From positions 2,778,001 to 2,842,000 of the forward strand of contig NZ_AP023439.1 of NCBI RefSeq assembly GCF_014701095.1: DNA of 64,000 nt, given 5' to 3'. This DNA comes from Streptomyces tuirus. GTDB taxonomy: Bacteria; Actinomycetota; Actinomycetes; Streptomycetales; Streptomycetaceae. Each line of letters starts with the position of its first letter. Position 1 is the stretch's first letter. A program made the position numbers and the translations under genes. Under the pieces are notes generated by a model. That model was not told where the DNA came from. It did not search any database and worked only from the letters and a program-made list of their open reading frames with translations. Shown piece by piece: positions 56,371-64,000 of the stretch.

Positions 56371-56490
56371 GGGCCGTTCCCGCCCGGGTCGGGGCTCGCG
56401 GGGGTCGTTCCGCCCGGGCCGGGACTCGCGGTGGTCGTTCCGCCCGGGCCGTGACTAGCGGGGGTCGTTCCGCCCGGGCCGGGGGCCGCG
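56371..56490. repeat. 30-bp tandem repeat, four copies
   Basis: Exact 30-base period over 120 bases, with unit GGGGTCGTTCCGCCCGGGCC plus GGGACTCGCG. It lies in the 56118-56564 gap, which holds no gene. Confidence 0.9.
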
Positions 56491-56564
56491 ACGTCCGGAA
56501 GCTCGCCCGCCGGCCCGCCTCACGGGGCAGAAGACGTCGTAATCCGGCTAACCCCCGGACGGGA

Positions 56565-57716
56565 TCACGCGTCCGCGTACTTCGTCTCCGCGCTCGGGTC
56601 CAGGGCCAGGCGGTAGCCGCGTTTGACCACCGTCTGGATCAGCTTCGGCGTGCCGAGGGCCGTACGGAGGCGGGCCATGGCCGTTTCCACCGCGTGTTCG
56701 TCCCGGCCGGAGCCGGGCAGCGCGCGCAGGAGGTCCGCGCGGGCGACGACCCAGCCGGGGCGGTGGGACAGGGCGCGCAGCAGGGACATGCCGGCGGGCG
56801 GGACCGGTTTGAGGTCGCCGTCGACCAGGACGGCATGGCCCCGGATCTCCACGCGGTGCCCGGCGACGGGGAAGGAGCGCGCCCGCACGGGGAGTTCCTG
56901 GCAGAGGAGCTGGACGAGCGGGCCGAGCCGGAAGCGCTCGGGCTGGATCGTGTCGATGCCGCGGGACTGCAGCGGCAGGGCGGTGACCGGGCCCACGCAG
57001 GCCGGCAGGACGTCGTGGCTCAGCGCCGCCAGGACCTCGTCGAGCAGTCCGCGCTCCTCCGCCCGGGACAGGAGGGAAGCCGCGGCCGGGGCACTGGTGA
57101 AGGTGACCGCGTCCAGCGACCGGGCGACCGTCGCGTCCAGCAGACGGTCGACCGGCGTGATGTCCTCCGGCGGCATCCAGCGGTAGACGGGCACCCCGAG
57201 CACCTCGGCCCCGGCCTCCCGCAGCGCCTCCACGAACCCGGGCAGCGGCTCACCGTGCAGCTGGATCGCGATCCGCAGACCGTCGACGCCCTCCTCCAGC
57301 AGCCGGTCCAGCACCTCCGCCATGGACTCCGACGACGGCGACCACTCCTCCGTCAGCCCGGCCGCCCGCACCGCGCCCTTGACCTTGGGCCCGCGCGCCA
57401 TGATCCGTACGCCGCCCAGCCGGGACAGCAGCTCCTCCCCGAGCCCCCAGCCGTCCGCGGCCTCGACCCAGCCCCGGAACCCGATCGCGGTCGTGGCCAC
57501 GACGATGTCCGGAACCTGCTCGATGATCTCCTTCGTCGCGGCCAGCAGCTCGCTGTCGTCGGCGAGCGGCACGATCCGCAGGGCGGGGGCGTGCAGGACG
57601 GCGGCACCGCGTCGCTGCAGCAGCGCCCCGAGCTCATCGGCCCGGCGCGCGGCCGTCACACCCACGGTGAAACCCGCCAGGGGCCCGTGGTCCGGTCGCT
57701 GTTCTTCCTCGTACAT
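56565..57716 (-). CDS. nnaR: Nitrate/nitrite assimilation regulator NnaR (HemD-OmpR fusion)
   Basis: 383 residues. Residues 1-255 are a uroporphyrinogen-III-synthase domain (GFTVGVTAARRADELGALLQRRG, VTFTSAPAAASLL), and residues 285-375 are an OmpR-type winged helix (GHAVLVDGDLKPVPPAGMSLLRALSHRPGWVVARADLL, then RTALGTPKLIQTVVKRGYRL). Such fusions are known as NnaR in Streptomyces, a cofactor of GlnR on nitrate genes. The enzyme part probably senses rather than catalyses. ATG 57716. narK is upstream on the same strand. Confidence 0.88.
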   Translation of the reverse strand: MYEEEQRPDHGPLAGFTVGVTAARRADELGALLQRRGAAVLHAPALRIVPLADDSELLAATKEIIEQVPDIVVATTAIGFRGWVEAADGWGLGEELLSRLGGVRIMARGPKVKGAVRAAGLTEEWSPSSESMAEVLDRLLEEGVDGLRIAIQLHGEPLPGFVEALREAGAEVLGVPVYRWMPPEDITPVDRLLDATVARSLDAVTFTSAPAAASLLSRAEERGLLDEVLAALSHDVLPACVGPVTALPLQSRGIDTIQPERFRLGPLVQLLCQELPVRARSFPVAGHRVEIRGHAVLVDGDLKPVPPAGMSLLRALSHRPGWVVARADLLRALPGSGRDEHAVETAMARLRTALGTPKLIQTVVKRGYRLALDPSAETKYADA

Positions 57717-57768
57717 GGCTCTCGTCCCGCACTCGAGTCGTCGTACTTCGTGGGTACGGCGTACCTAC

Positions 57769-57815
57769 ATGCCGATCGAGCCTGTCAACGGCTCGTGACA
57801 GGCCCGGATCGGCAT
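57769..57815 (-). terminator. terminator between narK and nnaR
   Basis: Outer arms ATGCCGATC/GATCGGCAT and inner arms GCCTGTCA/TGACAGGC (57780-57787 with 57796-57803) form a long hairpin between the two genes. It could also be an operator for nnaR. Confidence 0.6.
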
Positions 57816-57833
57816 CATGTCGCTGGTGTTACG

Positions 57834-59219
57834 TCACACCTCGGCGTAGCTGAGCTGCGACTTCGCCTCCGAGGTCGCCGTGGTGACGGGCACCCGGGGA
57901 GCCGTACGGCGAAGGTATACGGCCCAGGTGACCACGAAGCAGACCACGTAGAAGGCGAGGAAGGCGACGAACGCCCCGGTGCCCGAGCCGTAGGAGAGGA
58001 AGGACTGGCGGAAGGCGAGGTTGATGCCGACACCGCCGAGCGCGCCCACCGCGCCGATCAGTCCCATGGAGGCCCCGGACAGCCGCCGCCCGTACGCCGC
58101 GGCCTCCTCGCCCCGCAGCCCCTTGGCCAGGGCCTTGTTCTGGAAGATGCCCGGGATCATCTTGAACGTCGAGCCGTTGCCGAGCCCGCTGAGCACGAAC
58201 AGCACCACGAACGCCCCGGTGAACAGCGACAGCGACTTCTCCATGGAGGCGCCGATCAGGACCGCCGTCGCGAGACCCATGGCGACGTAGTTCCACAGGC
58301 TGATCCGCGCGCCGCCGTACCGGTCGGCGAGCCGGCCGCCGAGCGGGCGGATCAGCGAGCCGAGCAGCGGGCCGATGAAGGTGACGTACGCGGCCTCCAG
58401 CGGCGTGCGGCCGAACTGGTTCTGCAGGACCTGGCCGAAGGCGAAGCTGTAGCCGATGAAGGAGCCGAAGGTGCCGATGTAGAGGAGGGACATGATCCAC
58501 GTGTGGGCGTCCCGGGCGGCGTCCTTGGCGGCACCGGTGTCGTTCTTGACGTTCTCCAGGTTGTCCATGAACAGCGCGGCCAGCACGGCGGCCACGACGA
58601 TCAGCGGGATGTAGACGCCGAGCAGGACGCGCGGCCCGCCGCCGGCGCCGATGATCGCGAGCGCGGCCAGCTGGATCACCGGCACGCCGATGTTGCCGCC
58701 GCCCGCGTTCAGCCCGAGGGCCCAGCCCTTCTTCCGCAGGGGGAAGAAGGCATTGATGTTGGTCATGGAGGAGGCGAAGTTGCCGCCGCCGACACCGGCG
58801 AGCAGGCCGACCAGCAGGAAGGTGGAGAAGGAGGTGCCCGGCTCCATCACGGTGAACGCGGCGACGGTCGGGATCAGCAGCATGCCGGCCGAGACGATCG
58901 TCCAGTTCCGCCCGCCGAAGACGGCGACGGCGAAGGTGTAGGGGACGCGGACGACGGCGCCGACCAGCGTGACCATCGAGGTCAGCATGAACTTGTCGGC
59001 GGGGGTCAGCCCGTACTCCGGGCCCATGAACAGCACGAGCACGGACCACAGGGTCCAGATCGAGAAACCGATGTGCTCGGACAGTACGGAGAAGAAGAGG
59101 TTCCGCCGGGCGACCTTCTCCCCGGTCTCCTTCCAGAACGTCTCGTTCTCGGGATCCCAGTGCTGGATCCAGCGTCCGCCCTTGCTCGGGGGTACGGGTG
59201 CCGTGCCAGGGCCTGTCAT
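57834..59219 (-). CDS. narK: NarK-type nitrate/nitrite transporter
   Basis: 461 residues, 12 helices. RVPYTFAVAVFGGRNW carries the substrate-binding Arg of helix 2, and GLLAGVGGGNFASSMTNINAFFPLRKKG is the nitrate signature 1; a second glycine-rich signature is GLGNGSTFKMIPG. It imports nitrate or exports nitrite. GGAGGCGTC precedes ATG 59219. The nnaR gene follows. Confidence 0.93.
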   Translation of the reverse strand: MTGPGTAPVPPSKGGRWIQHWDPENETFWKETGEKVARRNLFFSVLSEHIGFSIWTLWSVLVLFMGPEYGLTPADKFMLTSMVTLVGAVVRVPYTFAVAVFGGRNWTIVSAGMLLIPTVAAFTVMEPGTSFSTFLLVGLLAGVGGGNFASSMTNINAFFPLRKKGWALGLNAGGGNIGVPVIQLAALAIIGAGGGPRVLLGVYIPLIVVAAVLAALFMDNLENVKNDTGAAKDAARDAHTWIMSLLYIGTFGSFIGYSFAFGQVLQNQFGRTPLEAAYVTFIGPLLGSLIRPLGGRLADRYGGARISLWNYVAMGLATAVLIGASMEKSLSLFTGAFVVLFVLSGLGNGSTFKMIPGIFQNKALAKGLRGEEAAAYGRRLSGASMGLIGAVGALGGVGINLAFRQSFLSYGSGTGAFVAFLAFYVVCFVVTWAVYLRRTAPRVPVTTATSEAKSQLSYAEV

Positions 59220-59308
59220 GACGCCTCCACTGTGCTCCGGGGCTCGGTCGTACTTCCGGTGACTGGTCCCGAAGGTAGGGAGGGCGCGTTTCCTGCCTGT
59301 GGCAGCGG

Positions 59309-59324
59309 GTGACCGGGAGGGAAC
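59309..59324. promoter_or_regulatory. Candidate GlnR box upstream of narK
   Basis: GTGAC-n6-GGAAC fits the GlnR half-box pattern gTnAc-n6-GnAAc exactly. It lies about 90 bases before the narK ATG. Confidence 0.45.
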
Positions 59325-59377
59325 TTTGCTCTCACCCCGCGCTCGGACGGGATGAGAGGTTCCGTGAGGCTTCCGCG

Positions 59378-60376
59378 TCAGTGCTGCGGGGGCTGCCAGT
59401 GGGGGTTCTGCTGGGGGTGGGGCTGGTGATACGGCGCCTGGCCGTACGGGCCCGGGGGCTGCGCGCCATAGGGGCCGGGCGCGGGCTGCCCCGGATACGG
59501 GGCTTGGGCGGGCTGCCCCGGGTACGGCGCCTGGGCGGGCTGACCCCCGTAGGGAGGCGCGGCAGGCTGACCGGGATACGGCGCCTGCGCGGGCTGACCT
59601 GCGTACGGCCCGGGCGCGGGCTGGGCGTACGACCCGGGCGGCTGCTGCCCGTAAGCCGGCTGCTGCCCGTAAGCCGGCTGCTGCCCGTAGGCCGACTGCG
59701 GCGTTCCGGTCGCCGGACCCGGCCCGCCCGGCACAGCCCCGCCGTACGGCCCGCCCCCGAACGGATTGCCCTGCCCGGGCGGCTGTGCCCCCGGCGGGAG
59801 ATACCGCAGCCGCCCGCTCTCGTCCCGCACCGGCGTGAAGCCCGCCGACTGCAGCCGGGCCGCGAACTTGGCGTTGCGCTTGCGCGTCACCACCAGGCCG
59901 ATGCCGAAGACCGCCATGAGCAGCAGCCACACCACACCGGCGGCGACGAAGTCGTCCGACTGCCCTCCGAACCGGAAGGCGAGGATCACACAGCCGACGC
60001 TGACGCCCAGCGCCCCGTACCCCATGCGCTTCTCGGCGTGCTTGCCGGTGAGATCGAAGTTGATGCGAGCCTTGAGCAGTTCGAAGGCGTCGGGCACGAG
60101 CGGCGGCAGGGACACGCCGTCGGCCGCGTCGGGGTACCGCGCCCAGTTCTGCCCGGCCCGGGCCCGGGCCTGAGGGCTCGGGTCGGGCAGGATCAGCATG
60201 GTGAGCGCGCCGTTGCGGCCGCTGCTCTGGCGGACGTCGGCGTACTCGTAGCCGAACTGCTGGGCGACGAAGGCCAGCCGGGCGAGCTTCTTCACGGACG
60301 CCATCGGGCTGGTGAGCTCGACCGTTTCCCCGCTCGCCATCAGCCGCAGCATCTTCTGCATCTGCCGCTTACTCAT
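59378..60376 (-). CDS. Membrane protein with Pro/Gly/Gln/Tyr-rich tail
   Basis: 332 residues. A soluble N-terminal domain (about 1-110) is followed by two helices at about 115-150 and a basic stretch. The last 130 residues are low-complexity repeats of QPAYGQQPA and YPGQPAQA type. No family recognised. GGGGGAG precedes ATG 60376. It is divergent from the next gene. Confidence 0.7.
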   Translation of the reverse strand: MSKRQMQKMLRLMASGETVELTSPMASVKKLARLAFVAQQFGYEYADVRQSSGRNGALTMLILPDPSPQARARAGQNWARYPDAADGVSLPPLVPDAFELLKARINFDLTGKHAEKRMGYGALGVSVGCVILAFRFGGQSDDFVAAGVVWLLLMAVFGIGLVVTRKRNAKFAARLQSAGFTPVRDESGRLRYLPPGAQPPGQGNPFGGGPYGGAVPGGPGPATGTPQSAYGQQPAYGQQPAYGQQPPGSYAQPAPGPYAGQPAQAPYPGQPAAPPYGGQPAQAPYPGQPAQAPYPGQPAPGPYGAQPPGPYGQAPYHQPHPQQNPHWQPPQH

Positions 60377-60499
60377 CCCACAGCTCCCCCGGGTCACTTC
60401 GTTCACAAGCGCAACCCGGGCAGTTTTCCACACCGGGGAGGGCGGGTCGAACGGGCCGGATATCCTCTAGCGGACCCGACAAGGGGAAAGGGAGAGTCC

Positions 60500-61042
60500 A
60501 TGTCCGCTGAGTCGGGGGCCGGCCGGCCGAAGGCACCGCGTCCGCGGCGTTCCGCCGCCGGAAACGTCGCTTTCGGGGTGGGAGTGCTTCTCGTACTGGC
60601 GACGGCGACGCTGGGCGCGTACGCGGTCGTCGCCCTGCTGGGCCAAGCCGTCGACTCGGGCCCCCTGTCGAGTGCCGTGCCCGAGGAGGGGCACAACGCC
60701 CTGATCGTGGGAGGCATCGCGATCGGCGGGCTGACCGGGCTGATGCTGCCGCTGATCTTCTTCGGAATGGTGCGCGGGAACGAGCACACCCCCCGTGTGG
60801 GCCCTGTCTCCGCTGCCCGCAAGGTGCTGGCGGTGCTGGTCTTCGACGTGGTCCTGACGGTCGTGTCGTTCGTCGTCGCCCAGCTCGGGTGGCTCCTCCC
60901 GGCGCAGATCACCACGGTCGTCGCGGTCTTCGTCATCGGGTTCAGCTGGATGCCGTTGGCGATGGTGCCGTGGGAGCGGTTCGGCCTGGGTGAGGGGTTC
61001 GGGAAGCTTCGCGGCTCGTCCGCGTCACACCAGGCGCAGTGA
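60500..61042 (+). CDS. Four-helix membrane protein
   Basis: 180 residues. Four hydrophobic helices (about 22-44, 65-85, 105-125, 130-150) with short polar ends. No family recognised. GGGAGAG precedes ATG 60500. Its stop overlaps the end of the next gene by 18 bases, convergent. Confidence 0.65.
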   Translation: MSAESGAGRPKAPRPRRSAAGNVAFGVGVLLVLATATLGAYAVVALLGQAVDSGPLSSAVPEEGHNALIVGGIAIGGLTGLMLPLIFFGMVRGNEHTPRVGPVSAARKVLAVLVFDVVLTVVSFVVAQLGWLLPAQITTVVAVFVIGFSWMPLAMVPWERFGLGEGFGKLRGSSASHQAQ

Positions 61043-61627
61043 GTCCGCCAGTTCGTCGGCGACCTTGACGAGCTCCGCGCCGAGTCCCAGGGACGTCCAC
61101 AGCAACCGGCACTCCAGTGCCGTGGGGTACCGGCGCGGTAGGACGTAGTGGGCGATGCCCTCCACGACCGTTCCGCTGTCCGCCTCCGGGTCCGTCGGCT
61201 CCTGACGGTGCACGCGCAGGGCCGGCCCGAGGGGTAGCTCGACCTCGGTGAGGACCTGACCGTCGCCGAAGTACGGGCCCGGCGCGCACTCCGCCTCCGC
61301 CCGGAACGCCGTCACCGTGCGGGATTCCGCCGGGACGGTCAGCTCCCGCACCGTGTAACTCGCCACTACCGGCCCGTCCTGAGGCGCCAGTACCGCCGCA
61401 CACAGGGCGCCCTGCCGGACGGCCGCGCCCCAGTACCAGAGCAGGTCCGCCGCGAAGGCCTCGTGCCACTGCTGCGGTACGTCACCGCCGAGGTGCTGCC
61501 CGGCGAGGGTGTGCGCCCAGGCCTCGGGCTTCTCGCTGCGCAGGTCCAGCACCAGCCAGTTCTGGTGGGCGGGCAGCGCGACTCGGCACTCCCGCCACTC
61601 CTCCGGATGCGTCATGCGCGCGTTCAC
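61025..61627 (-). CDS. Type VII cassette accessory protein D
   Basis: 200 residues, soluble. It starts WRECRVALPAHQNWLVLDL, has a central LLWYWGAAVRQGALCAAVLAP and a late TVVEGIAHYVLPRR. The layout resembles the first gene of the cassette (63311-63940): an aromatic/proline start, then a mid helix, then a beta strand before the C-terminal helix. GTG start overlaps the toxin-like gene (GTGA). Role unknown: immunity or chaperone are possible. Confidence 0.6.
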   Translation of the reverse strand: MNARMTHPEEWRECRVALPAHQNWLVLDLRSEKPEAWAHTLAGQHLGGDVPQQWHEAFAADLLWYWGAAVRQGALCAAVLAPQDGPVVASYTVRELTVPAESRTVTAFRAEAECAPGPYFGDGQVLTEVELPLGPALRVHRQEPTDPEADSGTVVEGIAHYVLPRRYPTALECRLLWTSLGLGAELVKVADELADSLRLV

Positions 61628-63015
61628 ACCCCGGCCAGCGAGGCGTCGGACCCGGTGACGTCGATCTCCGGATCGCCGCCGAACAGCCCGACGAAGCTCT
61701 TGGTGTCGGAAGCCGCGCCCGTCCCGGTGCCGCCGAGGCCCACCACGTTGTACGCCATGGCCTGCTTGAACGCGTCGGGCGTGCCGATGACGGCCAGGTC
61801 CGCCGGGTCGATGTTCTTGATGCGCGAGAGTTCGTCGACCATGCCCGGTCCCGCGTACATGCTGACCAGGCCGCGCGGACCGGCGGCCGTGTAGGCGTCA
61901 CGGGCCGCCGAGAGGTTGTCGCCGACCTTGAACAGGTCGCGCCAGTTGCCGCGGATGGTCGCCAGGTCGTCCGCGAAGGAACTCGGCAGACCCCGGAAGG
62001 CCGCCCTCAGACCCACGTCGGGCAGCGCGGCCCCGGGGCGTGCTCCGGCCCGTGCCCCGACCATGGATTCGACCAGCGCGCGGCGTGCGGCCGAGTTCAT
62101 GCCCGGGTTCCAGCCGCGCACGTACTGCGTGGCAGCCGTCCAGACGCGGCTGCGGCCGACAGTGGCGGCGGCCTTGGCGCCCGCCGTGAAGACCCGTCCG
62201 ATACCGAACGTGGCAAGGCCCAGCACGTCGACCGCCACGTCGCTCCACGAACCGTCGCCGTTGATCGCGAGCAGCACATGGCAGACCAGTGAGATCGCCG
62301 TCATCACCAGGGCGATGGTGCCCAGCACGCCCGCCAGGGCCTGTCCGATGACGGGGATCCAGCCGACGAGCAGCGACAGCACCCCGCAGACGGCGGCGAT
62401 GGCTCCCGTGATCTCGCTGACGATCTTCAGGGTGTCCCGCAGGTCGTCCAGCAGGCCGTCGTTGAGGCCGTCGCCCTCGGTGGTGTCCTGAATGCTCTTG
62501 GCCGCCTTGTCGCGGGCGTCCTTGTGACGGGTCTTCAGCTCGGCCAACTGGCCGCGCAACCCGTCCAAGCCCTCCTGCAGGTCGGTGACCGCCTTGTCGA
62601 GCTTGTCCTGTCCGGCGTCGTCGGTGCCCTTGGGCGGGTTCTCGGCCTTGCCCCTGGCCGTGGTCAGACTGCTCTGCTTCGTCTCGGCCTGAGTGAGCAG
62701 CTTGTCCGCCTCGCCCTGGATCGTCTCCAGGTCGGTTGAGTAGTCCTTGAGGGCGACTCCGGCGTCCGCGTAGCGGTCGTGGGCCTTGCTCACGGTCTTG
62801 GCCGTCTCATCGGCCTTCTCGGCGAAGGCGCGGCCTGCCTCGGAGTCCCAGCTCTCCAGGTTGCCGATGCGGCGCAGCGCGTCGGCCGTCTTGGTGATGG
62901 TCTCGGCCGTGGCCGTGAACCGGCGGGCGAGGGCCTTCATGTCGTGGACGTCGCCGGGTACGGGATCGCCGCTCTCACCGAGCACCTCCCACCGGTGGTC
63001 GGCGGGGCGGGTCAC
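61624..63015 (-). CDS. Putative type VII secreted effector with WXG-like N-terminus
   Basis: 463 residues. Residues 1-100 resemble the T7SS signal domain found in actinobacterial effectors: long helices with LESWDSEAGRAFAEKADE (the W-x-x-x-A-G turn). Two hydrophobic helices lie near residues 205-260 (AAVCGVLSLLVGWIPVIGQALAGVLG). The C-terminal 180 residues have no known toxin domain. GTGA overlaps link it to both neighbours. Confidence 0.65.
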   Translation of the reverse strand: MTRPADHRWEVLGESGDPVPGDVHDMKALARRFTATAETITKTADALRRIGNLESWDSEAGRAFAEKADETAKTVSKAHDRYADAGVALKDYSTDLETIQGEADKLLTQAETKQSSLTTARGKAENPPKGTDDAGQDKLDKAVTDLQEGLDGLRGQLAELKTRHKDARDKAAKSIQDTTEGDGLNDGLLDDLRDTLKIVSEITGAIAAVCGVLSLLVGWIPVIGQALAGVLGTIALVMTAISLVCHVLLAINGDGSWSDVAVDVLGLATFGIGRVFTAGAKAAATVGRSRVWTAATQYVRGWNPGMNSAARRALVESMVGARAGARPGAALPDVGLRAAFRGLPSSFADDLATIRGNWRDLFKVGDNLSAARDAYTAAGPRGLVSMYAGPGMVDELSRIKNIDPADLAVIGTPDAFKQAMAYNVVGLGGTGTGAASDTKSFVGLFGGDPEIDVTGSDASLAGV

Positions 63016-63314
63016 TTCTTCTTCCCCTTGCCCGTGAGCGCGTCGTACAGCGCGGTGTCGAGCTCGGTGTAGGCCTTCCCGGCCTCCTTGGCGAGGGTTC
63101 CGAGCCCCTTGATCTCCTCGATCATCTTCTTGCGGTTGTCGTCCCAGCCGTCGGAGAACTCCTGGAGCCGGTCGTGCAGCGTCTGGTGGCCGACGGTCCT
63201 GCGGTCGTAGGCGTCCATGAGCTTGTCGAGCCCTTCCAGCTCGGTCGCCACCGTCCGCAGCCCTGTTCCGGCCGTTTCGAGATCTTGCGTCGAGACCCTG
63301 AGCTTCTTGCTCAC
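63012..63314 (-). CDS. WXG100-like small helical protein
   Basis: 100 residues forming two helices, with the turn region FSDGWDDNRKKM in place of a strict WXG. It probably pairs with the longer effector next to it. GTG start overlaps the preceding stop (GTGA). The tail ends in GKGKKK. Confidence 0.7.
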   Translation of the reverse strand: MSKKLRVSTQDLETAGTGLRTVATELEGLDKLMDAYDRRTVGHQTLHDRLQEFSDGWDDNRKKMIEEIKGLGTLAKEAGKAYTELDTALYDALTGKGKKK

Positions 63315-63940
63315 CGGCGTTCCTCCCCCGTCCGCTCCTCGTCGCGCTGCTGCCAGCGCAGGGTCGCGGCCACCGCGCCGAACAGCTCCACCATGGCGTC
63401 CGCGATCGGCTCCAGCGGCGTGCTGAACGTCAGCATCAGCACCTCGTCGCGGTCCGGGACCGGCACGAAGTACTCGACGACGGTGTCCTCGAACTCGGAG
63501 CCCAGTTTGCGCGACTGCTTGGTCCGCTCCCGCCGCAGCACCCGGGCCACGCGCCCCACGGCGGGCAGCGTCTCCAGGGTGACCTCGCCGGACCCGGCCA
63601 GGGCGGCCACGGCGTCGAGGCCGTCGACCCTCTCGTACAGGCGGGAGATCAGCAGGGAGGCCGACAGCGGGATGCCGCCCGCCTCCAGGAACGACAGGTA
63701 GAGCACCACGCCACCCTGCTCGACCGCCGCCTCGGCCGTGCCGAGCAACTGTTCCTCGGCCTTCCGGCGCAGCACCGGCTGATCGTCGACGCCCGCGAAC
63801 TGGCGCTTCACCAGGGCGCTCACGGACGCCTCGCGACGGTCCGCCGGCAGCAGCGGGATACGGAACCAGTCCTCGGGCGTGATCAGCCCGAAGACCGGTG
63901 CGCGTACCCCGGTCGGCTGTGATGTCGGAGTCTGTCTCAC
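63311..63940 (-). CDS. Type VII cassette accessory protein A
   Basis: 209 residues, no transmembrane helix. PEDWFRIPLLPADRREASVSALVKRQFAG opens it, GVVLYLSFLEAGGIPLSASLLIS is central, and EYFVPVPDRDEVLMLTFSTP closes the beta part. The pattern parallels protein D of the same operon. GTG 63940 follows GGGGGTGAGAGAACGACA. First gene of the four-gene cassette. Confidence 0.6.
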   Translation of the reverse strand: MRQTPTSQPTGVRAPVFGLITPEDWFRIPLLPADRREASVSALVKRQFAGVDDQPVLRRKAEEQLLGTAEAAVEQGGVVLYLSFLEAGGIPLSASLLISRLYERVDGLDAVAALAGSGEVTLETLPAVGRVARVLRRERTKQSRKLGSEFEDTVVEYFVPVPDRDEVLMLTFSTPLEPIADAMVELFGAVAATLRWQQRDEERTGEERR

Positions 63941-64000
63941 TGTCGTTCTCTCACCCCCGCGACCCGAATGGACCCCTCGCCGGGGGCCGCTCATCACCGG

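Noticed and set aside
56371..56490. CRISPR array or attachment site
   Set aside because: Units abut without spacers, and there is no cas gene, integrase or tRNA target.
56304..59312. A 1002-codon open frame on the plus strand
   Set aside because: It lies antisense to nnaR and narK and is made of biased residues. Not a gene.

Overview
The window is high-GC actinobacterial DNA with Streptomyces content throughout: an SsgA-like cell-division protein, an LAxTG wall-anchored protein, chitin-sugar uptake, an ECF sigma/anti-sigma pair, GTG starts and leaderless promoters. From memory, gene content and order match the S. coelicolor SCO2907-SCO2959 neighbourhood (ssgG, hup, sigU/rsuA, nnaR). No prophage, insertion sequence, CRISPR array or rRNA was seen. 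There is one tRNA gene (Cys).

Layout. 1-171: the tail of a PTS EIIC sugar permease. 236-9235: a block that mirrors M. tuberculosis Rv1330c-Rv1339, with a metallo-beta-lactamase-fold phosphodiesterase, cysM, cysO, a cysteine leader peptide, the JAMM protease mec, DUF2017, clpS, pncB and pncA; a MazF-like protein and an amino-acid permease are inserted. 9264-19158: a secreted M6 protease, two RDD membrane proteins (one with a collagen-like tract), ssgG, a GlcD-type FAD oxidase and a TPR protein. 19159-19905 has no gene. 19907-26947: hppD with a divergent Lrp regulator, an OpuB-type osmoprotectant ABC operon, an autoregulated-looking HTH regulator and a Lon-type (S16) secreted protease. 27023-34074: an IclR regulator, an SF2 helicase, an MFS exporter with a repeat-filled loop, tRNA-Cys, a small secreted protein and an LAxTG protein. 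34086-46020: a SUKH-4 protein, a three-gene molybdenum hydroxylase operon whose Fe-S subunit has an extremely long disordered N-terminus, and a GH20 hexosaminidase with its sugar ABC transporter. 46231-53691: DUF3039, YqgE, murA (whose 3' end is duplicated), HU, malic enzyme, a candidate structured RNA and a HelD-type helicase. 53817-60376: rsuA/sigU, a CGNR zinc-finger protein, nnaR, narK and a membrane protein. 61025-63940: a tightly coupled four-gene WXG100/type VII cassette.

How genes work together. CysM, CysO and Mec form the sulfur-carrier route to cysteine; a 31-residue peptide ending in Cys precedes cysO. PncA feeds PncB for NAD salvage. The GH20 enzyme and its transporter release and import amino sugars, and the truncated PTS permease at the left edge fits the same diet. 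NnaR and NarK serve nitrate assimilation, with a GlnR-like box upstream of narK. The observations I consider least explained are the structured RNA at 51181-51345, the type VII cassette with two look-alike flanking genes at 61025-63940, the cysO leader with a CysO that ends GGMV, and the repeat expansions inside or beside coding genes.
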